This document shows, one piece after another, positions 16,587 to 24,314 of a stretch of DNA of 64,000 bases (position 1 is its first letter; every line of letters starts with the position of its first letter). The position numbers were made by a program, and so were the translations under genes. Origin of the DNA: Streptomyces sp. 840.1 (GTDB lineage Bacteria; Actinomycetota; Actinomycetes; Streptomycetales; Streptomycetaceae); NCBI RefSeq assembly GCF_003751445.1, contig NZ_RJUU01000001.1, positions 935,001 through 999,000 of the forward strand, written 5' to 3'. The notes under the pieces are model-generated. The model saw only the letters and a list, made by a program, of their open reading frames with translations, did not search any database and was not told where the DNA came from.

Positions 16587-16734
16587 GTGTCTCGGTATCC
16601 GTGACCGGCGGCCGGATCGGCCGGGGTGATGCGCGTCCGGCCGGGGCCCGCGTTCGGCGGGGCCGTGCTCGGCGCGTGGGAGGTTCCGCGCCGCTTCGGC
16701 GGCCGGGGAACTACGGCGACCCTACCCACAGAAT

Positions 16735-16748
16735 TAACCAGTTGGTAG
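16735..16748. promoter_or_regulatory. TetR-type operator, copy 1 (TAACCA-GT-TGGTAG)
   Basis: An imperfect 14-bp palindrome lies in the divergent promoter region between the transporter operon and tetR at 16845. It matches copy 2 (16766-16779), with centres 31 bp apart, about three helical turns. Confidence 0.75.
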
Positions 16749-16765
16749 GTTCCGTTCTCAGAAAT

Positions 16766-16779
16766 TTACCACCTGGTAA
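16766..16779. promoter_or_regulatory. TetR-type operator, copy 2 (TTACCA-CC-TGGTAA)
   Basis: A perfect palindrome with 6-bp arms. Together with copy 1 it is the obvious target for the divergently encoded TetR protein, giving autoregulation and control of the transporter operon. The motif differs from the AAACCG-N9-CGGTTT operators of the glycosidase genes. Confidence 0.78.
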
Positions 16780-16844
16780 GTTCAGGGCAGTCCGGACCGG
16801 TGCCAGCGGCGCACCCGGCCCGACCGCCGCCGGAGGGAAGCCCG

Positions 16845-17492
16845 TTGAGCCAGGAGCCCCGGACGAAGGGCGAGCGCACCCGCGCCCGCATCCTCGACTC
16901 CGCGACCGAACTGTTCTCCCGTCACGGCTTCACCGCCGTCTCCCTGCGCGAGATCGCCACGCACGCGGGACTCACCCACGCGGGAGTGCTCCACCACTTC
17001 TCCGGCAAGGAGGCCCTCCTGCTGGAGGTGCTCAGCCTGCGCGACCGCAACGACGCCGCACGGCTCTTTCCGCGCCTCCTCGACCCGGAGGCGTGCGAGC
17101 CCCCGCCCGGCGAGCGGCTGCGCCGCCTCATCGGTGTGATCGTGCGCAACAGCCACACCCCCGGTCTCGTCTCCCTGTACGCGCGGCTTTCCGCCGAGGC
17201 CTCGGAGCCCGGCCATCCGGCCCACGGCTACTTCGTGCAGCGGTACGCGCGGCTGCGCACCGAGGTCGCCATCCTGCTGGCCGCCCTGTTCGATGCCGCG
17301 GAACCGCCCGTGCGGGCCGATCCGGCCCGCGCCGCCCAGCAGTTGCTGGCCGTGCTGGACGGGTTGCAGGTCCAGTGGCTGCTGGAGCCGGACGCGGTCC
17401 TGATGGAGGAGCTGGTACGTGATTTCCTCGCCCGGTACGGACTGCCCACCGCCGAGGCAGCCACGCCCGGCCCGGACCAGGTCAGCTCCTGA
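16845..17492 (+). CDS. TetR-family regulator, divergent from the ABC transporter
   Basis: The regulator has 215 residues. I choose the TTG at 16845 because GGAGGG sits 7 nt before it; a GTG at 16800 has no ribosome binding site and would add 15 Pro/Ala residues. The N-terminal HTH reads RARILDSATELFSRHGFTAVSLREIATHAGLTHAGVLHHF. The ligand domain shares a distinctive pattern with the second TetR at 22265 (STPGLV- or HTPGLV-type start, then ASEPGHPAHGYFVQRYARLR), so the two are paralogues. It probably represses the oppBCDF-like operon and itself through the TTACCA-N2-TGGTAA pair. Its end overlaps the convergent SGNH gene by 11 nt. Confidence 0.88.
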   Translation: MSQEPRTKGERTRARILDSATELFSRHGFTAVSLREIATHAGLTHAGVLHHFSGKEALLLEVLSLRDRNDAARLFPRLLDPEACEPPPGERLRRLIGVIVRNSHTPGLVSLYARLSAEASEPGHPAHGYFVQRYARLRTEVAILLAALFDAAEPPVRADPARAAQQLLAVLDGLQVQWLLEPDAVLMEELVRDFLARYGLPTAEAATPGPDQVSS

Positions 17493-18414
17493 TCGCCGCG
17501 AGGACCGCGGCGGCCGTGCTCCGGTGCCCGGCGGCGTTGGGGTGGAAACCGGCGGCGCTCCCGGTGTCCTTGGGCTCGATGTACCGCACCCCGTCAGCCG
17601 CGCAGGCGTCATGGCCCACCGACGGCTTGTAGGCGTCGACGTAGGTGGCGCCGTAGACGGCCGCCTGCTCGGCGAGCATGGAGTCGAGCTGCTTGGTCTT
17701 GTCCCGTACCCAGGGGAAGTCGCCGGTCGCCAGCGGGATCAGGTCGCGGCAGGCCGAGCCGTCCTCGGGGAAGATGGCCGGGTAGCCGACCAGGTACACC
17801 TCGGCCTTCGGGGAGCGGGTGTGGATCTCCTCGATGACCGCCTCGATCTTCGGCCCGGTGGCGTTGATCCGGGAGCGGACCTCGTCCGTACCGAACAGGG
17901 TGAAGCTCGTCCTGCAGGGGGTCCCGTCGGGCGCCAGGTAGGCGACCAGGACGCAGCGGGTGAGCAGGCCCGTCAGGTCGAGGTCGTTGCCGCCGATGCC
18001 CAGGGTGACCACTGTCGTGTCCGGCCGCAGGGCGTCCAGCTGGGCGGGGGCGGACCCCTGCCGATGCGTCATGTGGGTCGTGTCGGCTCCCGCACAGGTC
18101 ACGTCGGTGACCTGGGCCGCGTGGATCGCCTCGGCCACCAGGGACGGATAGTTCCGGCTGGAGCGCCCGCAGTTCAGGTCCGTCTCCTCGGGGATGCCGA
18201 GGCCGGAGCTGTACGAGTCGCCGAGCGCGACGTACCGGGGCGCGGGGGCCGCCGCGCTCCGGCCGGACGGCGTGCGGTCGCCCGGGTGCGCCGCCGCGGG
18301 CTGGGCGACCGCCATGCCGAGCAGCCCGGCGACGGCCAGCGCGGCCCCCGCCCCTACGGCGGCCCGGCGGGCCGGGGGCCTTGCGAACCGGGGCAAAGAA
18401 CGGTGCAGCGGCAT
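17482..18414 (-). CDS. secreted SGNH-family hydrolase/esterase
   Basis: The protein has 310 residues from the ATG at 18414, chosen because AAGAGG lies 7 nt upstream; a GTG seven codons earlier would place that site inside the gene. A signal peptide (AAVGAGAALAVAGLLGMAVAQPAAA) leads to the SGNH fold: block I GDSYSSG (nucleophile Ser), block III IGGND, and block V GFHPNAAGH with the catalytic His. Six Cys residues may form the three disulfides typical of Streptomyces lipases of this type. It acts outside the cell, perhaps removing acyl groups from a glycan or lipid. Its promoter carries one of the five shared 21-bp operators, placing it in the glycosidase regulon. Confidence 0.9.
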   Translation of the reverse strand: MPLHRSLPRFARPPARRAAVGAGAALAVAGLLGMAVAQPAAAHPGDRTPSGRSAAAPAPRYVALGDSYSSGLGIPEETDLNCGRSSRNYPSLVAEAIHAAQVTDVTCAGADTTHMTHRQGSAPAQLDALRPDTTVVTLGIGGNDLDLTGLLTRCVLVAYLAPDGTPCRTSFTLFGTDEVRSRINATGPKIEAVIEEIHTRSPKAEVYLVGYPAIFPEDGSACRDLIPLATGDFPWVRDKTKQLDSMLAEQAAVYGATYVDAYKPSVGHDACAADGVRYIEPKDTGSAAGFHPNAAGHRSTAAAVLAAIRS

Positions 18415-18482
18415 TGCCGTACCTCTTCTCGTCACGGGCCCGGAAGCCCCGGGCCTCTGCGGGGCGGGACCCCGGAATCCGA

Positions 18483-18503
18483 AAACCGTACGGCGATCGG
18501 TTT
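18483..18503 (-). promoter_or_regulatory. shared 21-bp operator 1 (SGNH gene promoter)
   Basis: AAACCG-N9-CGGTTT, a perfect inverted repeat. Read toward the SGNH gene it is preceded by a -35 TTGACG with a 5-nt gap, and its distal arm runs into the presumed -10 TACGGT. It is the same arrangement as the other copies at 18575, 24137, 27644 and 27760. Confidence 0.85.
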
Positions 18504-18564
18504 CTATTCGTCAATACTCCGGCCACCGCCGGTCACAACGCCGCCGCCCGCGACCGCGGGCACC

Positions 18565-18595
18565 TTGACAGCGAAAACCGATCAACTTACGTTTT
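18565..18595 (+). promoter_or_regulatory. GH3 promoter with shared operator 2
   Basis: The -35 TTGACA (18565-18570), a 17-nt spacer and the -10 TACGTT (18588-18593) form a good promoter for the GH3 operon. The operator AAACCG-N9-CGTTTT (18575-18595) covers the spacer and -10; one arm has a single mismatch. Bound repressor would exclude RNA polymerase. Confidence 0.85.
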
Positions 18596-18645
18596 TTGAG
18601 TACCGATGATTCCAGTCATCCCGAAACCGTGAACGGGCAGGCCGT

Positions 18646-20979
18646 ATGACCCAGCAGAACCACTCCCCCGCCTCCGTCGGCCCCGCCTCGGACTCCGGTC
18701 GGAGCCTCGCCGTGAAGGCGTCGCTGACCAGTGGGGCGGGGGACTTCGTGACCGAGGCGGCCGCAGGCGTACCGGCCGTATCGGTGTCCGACGGGCCGCA
18801 CGGCCTGCGGCTGCCCAAGGAGAGCGGCGACGGCGGCCAGCTCGATCTGCACAGCGCGGCCCCGGCCACCTGCTTCCCACCGGCCGTGGCACTCGGCAGC
18901 AGCTGGGATCCCGCACTCGTCGAGCGGGTGGGCGGGGCCCTCGCCGCCGAGGCCCGCGCGCACGGCGTCCACGTACTGCTGGGTCCGGGCATCAACATCA
19001 AGCGGTCGCCGCTGTGCGGGCGGAACTTCGAGTACTTCTCCGAGGACCCGCACCTGACCGCCGAGATGGGCGGTGCGATGGTGCGCGGGCTGCAGGAGGC
19101 GGGAGTGGGCGCCGCGTTGAAGCACTACGCGGCGAACAACCAGGAGACCGACCGCATGCGGGTCAGCGCCGACATCGACGAGCGCCCCCTGCGCGAGATC
19201 TACCTCCGCGCCTTCGAACGCATCGTCCGCCGCGACCGCCCCTGGTCCGTGATGGCCTCCTACAACGCCGTCAACGGAGTGCCGGTCAGCGAGAACCACC
19301 GGCTCCTCACCGACATCCTGCGCACCGAGTGGGGCTTCGACGGCATCGTCATGTCCGACTGGGGCGCGGTGCGCGACCGTGTCGCCGCCCTGCGCGCCGG
19401 ACTCGATCTGCAGATGCCCGCCACCGGCGGGCGGACCGACGCCGAGGTCGTCGCCGCCGTCGAACGCGGCGAGCTGGACGTCGCGGTGCTCGACGCGGCG
19501 GTGGAGCGGCTCGCCCGCTTCGCGCACCGGGCCACCGCCGCCGGCCGCACCGACGGCGAGACGCTGCCGCAGGAGGCCCACCACCGGCTCGCGCGGGAAG
19601 CGGCGGAGCGGTGCGTGGTACTGCTCAAGAACGACGCGGCGCTGCTCCCGCTGGACCCTCGGACCGGCAGCGTCGCCGTCATCGGCGAACTCGCCCGCAC
19701 CCCCCGCTACCAGGGCGCGGGCAGCTCCCAGGTGACCCCGACCCGGCTGGACGTCCCGCTGGATGGGCTGCGGGAGTCGGCCGAGGGAGCACGGGTGGAG
19801 TTCGCCGCCGGATACGCGCTACCGGGCGCCGAACCGGAGCCCGACGAGGCGTCGCTCGTCGAGGAGGCGGAGCGGCTCGCCGCCTCCAGCGACACGGTGC
19901 TGCTGTTCCTCGGACTGGCCGCGCAGGACGAGTCCGAGGGCTTCGACCGCGACCACATCGACCTGCCGGCCGCCCAGCTCCGGCTCCTGGAGCGGGTCGC
20001 CGCCGCCAACCCGAGGGTCGTGGTGGTCCTGTCCAACGGCGGCGTCGTCCGCACCGCACCCTGGCAGGAGCTGGCCCCCGCCGTCGTCGAGGGCTGGCTC
20101 CTCGGGCAGGCCGGCGGCGCCGCGCTCGCGCGGGTCCTGTTCGGCGCGGTCAACCCCTCGGGCCGGCTCGCCGAGACGATTCCGCTGCGGCTGGAGGACT
20201 CCCCCTCGTATCTGTCCTTCCCCGGCGAGGAGGGCCATGTCCGCTACGGGGAGGGCGTGTTCGTGGGCTACCGCGGCTACGACGCACGCCGCACCGAGGT
20301 CGCCTTCCCGTTCGGGCACGGCCTGTCGTACACGACCTTCGGGTACTCCGGTCTGAGCGTGGACACCGCATCCGACGGTTCTCGGTACGAGGTGCGGATC
20401 CGGGTGGCCAACACCGGGGAGCGGTCCGGGCGCGAGATCGTCCAGATCTATACCCGAGGACCGCTGGACGGCGCGGTGGCCCGCCCCGAGCGCGAACTGC
20501 GGGGCTTCGCGGCGGTGGATCTGGAGCCGGGCGAGTCCCGCGAGGTCCGCATCGTGGTGGACCGCGACGACCTCGCCCACTACAGCGAACGCGAGGGCGG
20601 CCGACACGTGGAGGGCGGTGCGTACGCCTTTGAGGCCGCCGCCTCCTCCCGGGACATCAGGCTGTCCGTGGACGTTCCGGTGCAGGGCGACCCGTCGCGG
20701 ATCAGGCTGACGGGGCGCCACACCCTGGCGGAGTGGTTCGGGCACCCGGTCGGCGGGCCGCTGCTCATGGCGCGGTTCGCCGCCGGCGGCGAGGGTGGCC
20801 AGGGCTCGGCGGCGATGGCCGATCCGGTGATGCGCCGCTTCCTGTCCGGCATCCCGCTGGACGTGATCGCCGAGTTCCCGCAGGGCAGCCTCACGCCCGA
20901 GGACGTGGTGGCGCTGACAGCCCGGGTGGCGGCGGCCAGGGACGCGGAGGACGAGCGGGAGGACGGCGGCGGTGCCTGA
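18646..20979 (+). CDS. GH3 family beta-glycosidase, cytoplasmic
   Basis: The enzyme has 777 residues and no signal peptide, so it acts on imported sugars. The first barrel domain (about 20-310) has the substrate-site motif KHYAANNQE and the nucleophile Asp238 in GIVMSDWGAV. The alpha/beta sandwich domain (about 320-560) includes GAGSSQVTP and SNGGVVRTAPW. A FnIII-like domain (about 590-690) follows, and then a tail of about 90 residues common in this beta-glucosidase subgroup. The domain plan suggests a broad exo-beta-glucosidase or xylosidase; specificity cannot be read from sequence. It overlaps the serine hydrolase gene by 8 nt and has a promoter covered by a shared operator. Confidence 0.93.
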   Translation: MTQQNHSPASVGPASDSGRSLAVKASLTSGAGDFVTEAAAGVPAVSVSDGPHGLRLPKESGDGGQLDLHSAAPATCFPPAVALGSSWDPALVERVGGALAAEARAHGVHVLLGPGINIKRSPLCGRNFEYFSEDPHLTAEMGGAMVRGLQEAGVGAALKHYAANNQETDRMRVSADIDERPLREIYLRAFERIVRRDRPWSVMASYNAVNGVPVSENHRLLTDILRTEWGFDGIVMSDWGAVRDRVAALRAGLDLQMPATGGRTDAEVVAAVERGELDVAVLDAAVERLARFAHRATAAGRTDGETLPQEAHHRLAREAAERCVVLLKNDAALLPLDPRTGSVAVIGELARTPRYQGAGSSQVTPTRLDVPLDGLRESAEGARVEFAAGYALPGAEPEPDEASLVEEAERLAASSDTVLLFLGLAAQDESEGFDRDHIDLPAAQLRLLERVAAANPRVVVVLSNGGVVRTAPWQELAPAVVEGWLLGQAGGAALARVLFGAVNPSGRLAETIPLRLEDSPSYLSFPGEEGHVRYGEGVFVGYRGYDARRTEVAFPFGHGLSYTTFGYSGLSVDTASDGSRYEVRIRVANTGERSGREIVQIYTRGPLDGAVARPERELRGFAAVDLEPGESREVRIVVDRDDLAHYSEREGGRHVEGGAYAFEAAASSRDIRLSVDVPVQGDPSRIRLTGRHTLAEWFGHPVGGPLLMARFAAGGEGGQGSAAMADPVMRRFLSGIPLDVIAEFPQGSLTPEDVVALTARVAAARDAEDEREDGGGA

Positions 20980-22189
20980 GGCCGGCGCGGGCGTCGACGG
21001 GCGCACCGCCTCCGGGTGGGAGGGGGTGCTGGAGGCGTTCGCCCGAGCGCAGGCACCGGACCCCGGTGCCGCCCAGCTGACCGTGCACCACCGCGGCCGG
21101 GTCGTCGTCGACGCGTGGACCACAGGGCGGCCCGACGGCTCACAGGCCCACGGCCCGGACTCCGTGGGGGTGCTGATGTCCGTCACCAAGGGCATGGTCG
21201 CCGTCTGCGTGCATCTGCTCAGCGAGCGCGGGGAGCTCGATCCGGACGCGCCCGTGGCGCGCTACTGGCCCGAGTACGCGGTCCGGGGGAAGGAACGGAC
21301 GACGGTCGCCGATCTGCTCACGCACAGCGCGGGGCTGCCCTCGTTCGGCGAGGCTCCGGGGGACGTGGACACCGCGGACCTGCTCGACCGGCCCGGCTGC
21401 GTCGCCCGGCTGGCCGGCGCGCGGCCGGTGTGGCAGCCGGGCACCGCCTGCCAGTACCACGCCCTCACCTACGGGCACTTGGCCGGTGAGGTGGTCCGGC
21501 GGATCACCGGGAAGCCGGTCGGGGAGTTCTTCGCGGCCGAGATCGCCGCCCCACTGGGGCTCGACCTGTGGATCGGGCTGCCCCAGCGGGAGGAGCACCG
21601 GTTCGTACCGCAGCACTCCCACGCGCCGCCGCCCACGCAAGAGGCGATCACCCCGGCGCTCCGGGCCGTCGGCCTGGGCCCCGGGGACCGGCTGACCCGG
21701 TCGCTCCTGGCGTCCTTCACCGAACTGAGCGCCGTCACAGCCGCGTTCGGCACCCGGGAAGGCCGCGCCGCCGAGATCCCCGCCGCGGGCGGCATCGGCA
21801 ACGCCCGCTCACTGTCGCGGCTCTACGCGGCCGTGATCGGGCACGTCGACGGCGTACGGCTGCTGTCGCCGCTCACGGTGGAACGGGCGCGCGCACCCCG
21901 CACCGACCACCTGCCGCCGCCCGCGCCGCTGGTCCGTCCCGCAGACGCCGACCCGGGCCGCTTCGGGCTCGGCTTCGAACTCCCGCGCCGCGGGCTGCCG
22001 ATGCTGGGCGAGGGATCCTTCGGCCACGCGGGCGCCGGCGGCCGGCTGGGCATGGCCCACCCCGGGAGCGGCCTGGCCGTGGGCTACACCTGCACGCGGA
22101 TGTCGTGGACGGGGACCGGACCCGATCCCCGCTGGGTGCCGTGGACTCGCGCGATCCACGAGGCGGCGGCAACAACGCGCGGCGGCTGA
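20972..22189 (+). CDS. serine hydrolase of the beta-lactamase (class C)/esterase VIII fold
   Basis: The protein has 405 residues and no signal peptide. A GTG start lies inside the end of the GH3 gene (8-nt overlap), with GGAGG upstream. The nucleophile motif SVTK (Ser70, Lys73), a Tyr motif (YHALTYGHL) and the C-terminal HAGAGG motif match the beta-lactamase-related carboxylesterase/DD-peptidase superfamily. Co-translation with a cytoplasmic glycosidase makes deacylation of an imported sugar more likely than a penicillin-related role; that is inference. Confidence 0.88.
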   Translation: MPEAGAGVDGRTASGWEGVLEAFARAQAPDPGAAQLTVHHRGRVVVDAWTTGRPDGSQAHGPDSVGVLMSVTKGMVAVCVHLLSERGELDPDAPVARYWPEYAVRGKERTTVADLLTHSAGLPSFGEAPGDVDTADLLDRPGCVARLAGARPVWQPGTACQYHALTYGHLAGEVVRRITGKPVGEFFAAEIAAPLGLDLWIGLPQREEHRFVPQHSHAPPPTQEAITPALRAVGLGPGDRLTRSLLASFTELSAVTAAFGTREGRAAEIPAAGGIGNARSLSRLYAAVIGHVDGVRLLSPLTVERARAPRTDHLPPPAPLVRPADADPGRFGLGFELPRRGLPMLGEGSFGHAGAGGRLGMAHPGSGLAVGYTCTRMSWTGTGPDPRWVPWTRAIHEAAATTRGG

Positions 22190-22264
22190 CACGGCCGGGG
22201 CACACGACGGGGGCGTCGCAGCGATGACCGCTGCGGCGCCCCGCCGTGTGCCCCGGGCCCGGCG

Positions 22265-22843
22265 TCAGTCCCCCGGCCTCGGGGCCAGCAGCGCCATCAC
22301 GTCGTCGATCGGCTGCTCCATGGATGTCGAGCGGTCGATCAGCCACTGCAGCTGGATCCCGTCCGCCACCGCGATGAGCAGCACCGCGAGGCGCTCCGGC
22401 GGGATGTCCGTACGCATCTCGCCCTCGTCCATCCGTTGCTGAAGGTACTCCGCGACGCGCTCGCGCAGGGTCGGGTAGCGGGCGGCGAAGTGGGCGTGGG
22501 CCGGGTGCTCCGGATCGCTGGCCGCCGCGGACATGGAGACGAACAGCTCGACGAGTCCGGGTGTGCTCGCGCCCTCCCGGATGATCTCGCGGTAGGCCTC
22601 GGGGCCGGCCCGCTCCCGCTGGCGTTCCCGCGCCGTCTCGTCACGCACCCGAAGGACCTGGGTGAGCAGGTCCTCCTTGGAGTCGAAGTAGTGCATGAGG
22701 CCCGGGAGGCTCAGATTGCACCGGGCCGCGACCTTGCGCAGGGAGGTGCCGCGGTATCCCTCGGCGGCGAAGATCTCCAGGGCAGCGTGAAGGATCTCGC
22801 TGCGCTTCGCCTCGCCCTTCTCGTAAGGGCCTCTTTTTGCCAT
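22265..22843 (-). CDS. TetR-family regulator, likely repressor of the glycan regulon
   Basis: The regulator has 192 residues. The HTH reads RSEILHAALEIFAAEGYRGTSLRKVAARCNLSLPGLMHYF. The ligand domain shares STPGLV, ASDPEHPAHAHFAARYPTLR and following residues with the TetR at 16845, showing recent duplication. It starts 4 nt after the GH1 stop and so is transcribed from the GH1 promoter, which holds a shared 21-bp operator. An autoregulated repressor in one unit of the regulon is the simplest candidate to bind all five operators. The inducer is presumably an import or breakdown product. Confidence 0.88.
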   Translation of the reverse strand: MAKRGPYEKGEAKRSEILHAALEIFAAEGYRGTSLRKVAARCNLSLPGLMHYFDSKEDLLTQVLRVRDETARERQRERAGPEAYREIIREGASTPGLVELFVSMSAAASDPEHPAHAHFAARYPTLRERVAEYLQQRMDEGEMRTDIPPERLAVLLIAVADGIQLQWLIDRSTSMEQPIDDVMALLAPRPGD

Positions 22844-22847
22844 GCCG

Positions 22848-24122
22848 TCAGCCTAGACGGAGGGCCGGAGCGCCCGCCGGGGCGCCGGGTATGCGCCGGG
22901 AGCGGGCCAGGATCCCGAGCCAGTGGGCCGACTGCTTCGGGGTGCGCGCGAAGGTGCGCGGGTCGACCGCGATCAGCCCGAACGTCGGCCGGTAGGTGCC
23001 CCATTCGTAGTTGTCCAGCGCGCTCCAGTGGAGGTAGCCGCGCACGTCGATGCCGTCGCGCATGGCGTCCGCGAGGCTTGCGAGGGCGCGTGCGGTGTAG
23101 GCGATGCGCCGCTCGTCGTCCCCGGTGGCGATGCCGTTCTCGGTGACGAGGACCGGGATGCCGGGAAGCAGCCGTGCGGTGTGCCGGACGGCCTCGCCCA
23201 GCGCCTCGGGGTAGAACTCCCAGCCGGTCAGCGTGGTCTCGGCGCCCTCGGGGACGGGCAGCGGTCCGTCGGGGCCGATGAGGTGGCGGGTGTAGGCCTG
23301 TACGCCGATCCAGTCGTCGTCGCGGGCGGCCTCCAGGAACACGTCCTCGCGCGGGCGGGCGTAGGCGTCCGCCGTCTCCTGCGCTCCGGGCTCGGCCTGG
23401 TACACCTGGTTGGCCACGGTCCAGCCGACCTGGAGCCCGAGGCCGGCGGCCTTCAGGACGGTGCTCGCCGCGCGGTGGGCGCGGATGAGGGACTCGGTGA
23501 TGTCGGCGGCGGGCTCGACGGCGCCGAGGCCGCCGGCCGCCGCGCCGTTCTCACCGGAGCCGGCGGCCCCGCCCCAGCCGTGCTGGGTGGCGTGCCGCCG
23601 GATGGCGTACATCAGGGCGACCATGTTGGGCTCGTTGATGGTCGCCACGTGGCGTACCCCGGCGCGCAGGACATCGAGTGCGGTACTCGTGTAGGCCGCG
23701 AAGAGCTCCGCCGCGTCCGGTGCGGCCCAGCCGCCGCGCTCGCTGAACCAGTGCGGGGAGGTGAAGTGGTGCAGGGTCACCACAGGGGTCAGCCCGCGTT
23801 CGAGCGCCCCGCGCACCATCGCGCGGTAGTGCGCGACGGCCGCCCTCGAAACCCGGCCCTGCTCGGGCTCGATGCGCGCCCATTCGATGCTGAAGCGGTA
23901 GGCGTTGAAGCCGAGGTCCCGCAGCAGGTCCATGTCCTCGGGCCAGCGGTGGAAGCTGTCCGCGGCATCCCCGCTCGGCTCGGCGACGAAGGTGTCGGGC
24001 ATGTTCTCCAGAGCCCACCAGTCGCTGGAGACGTTGTTGCCCTCGATCTGGTGGGCAGAGGTGGCGGCTCCCATCAAAAAGCCGTCCGGCAGCACGAGTT
24101 CGGACTCAGCCGAGGGCGTCAT
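22848..24122 (-). CDS. GH1 family beta-glycosidase, cytoplasmic
   Basis: The enzyme has 424 residues from the ATG at 24122, with AGAGGTGA just upstream. There is no signal peptide. The GH1 signatures are intact: FLMGAATSAHQIEG at the N-terminus, the acid/base Glu164 in TINEPN and the nucleophile Glu328 in VTENGI, with the aglycone-side motif YLHWSALDNYEWGTY. It would cleave terminal beta-glucosyl, galactosyl, fucosyl or similar residues from imported oligosaccharides. A Gly/Ala insert (GGAAGSGENGAAAGGLG, about 184-200) is unusual. It is operonic with the TetR at 22265 and lies behind a shared operator. Confidence 0.93.
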   Translation of the reverse strand: MTPSAESELVLPDGFLMGAATSAHQIEGNNVSSDWWALENMPDTFVAEPSGDAADSFHRWPEDMDLLRDLGFNAYRFSIEWARIEPEQGRVSRAAVAHYRAMVRGALERGLTPVVTLHHFTSPHWFSERGGWAAPDAAELFAAYTSTALDVLRAGVRHVATINEPNMVALMYAIRRHATQHGWGGAAGSGENGAAAGGLGAVEPAADITESLIRAHRAASTVLKAAGLGLQVGWTVANQVYQAEPGAQETADAYARPREDVFLEAARDDDWIGVQAYTRHLIGPDGPLPVPEGAETTLTGWEFYPEALGEAVRHTARLLPGIPVLVTENGIATGDDERRIAYTARALASLADAMRDGIDVRGYLHWSALDNYEWGTYRPTFGLIAVDPRTFARTPKQSAHWLGILARSRRIPGAPAGAPALRLG

Positions 24123-24136
24123 ACAGTCACCTCTAA

Positions 24137-24157
24137 AAAGCGTTCGTTGATCGGTTT
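24137..24157. promoter_or_regulatory. shared 21-bp operator 3 (between GH1 and GH20 genes)
   Basis: Read toward GH1 it is AAACCG-N9-CGCTTT, one mismatch in the distal arm, with its first nine bases identical to operator 2. It lies 15 nt before the GH1 start codon. It is the only copy in the GH1/GH20 divergent region and may control both directions; a TTGATC on the plus strand inside it could serve as a -35 for GH20. Confidence 0.82.
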
Positions 24158-24314
24158 TCATGTTAGCGTACAGGTGGCGCCGGTCCGGGAGGAAGAGGCG
24201 CCGGGTCACCCGCGAAGCCCGGACCCGGCCCGGGAACCCGGCGGCACCGAAGCGCCGTACCTGACGAACCGGCGACCGGGCCCCGGGCTCCCGGACCGGC
24301 CGGTGGAGGAATCC

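Noticed and set aside
20972..22189. Beta-lactamase resistance gene
   Set aside because: The fold and SVTK/HAG motifs fit, but there is no signal peptide and it is co-translated with a cytoplasmic glycosidase; esterase-type function is more likely.
22923..24314. Upstream extension of the GH20 frame across the GH1 gene
   Set aside because: This part is antisense to GH1; GH20 homology starts after the GGAGGA-ATG at 24315.
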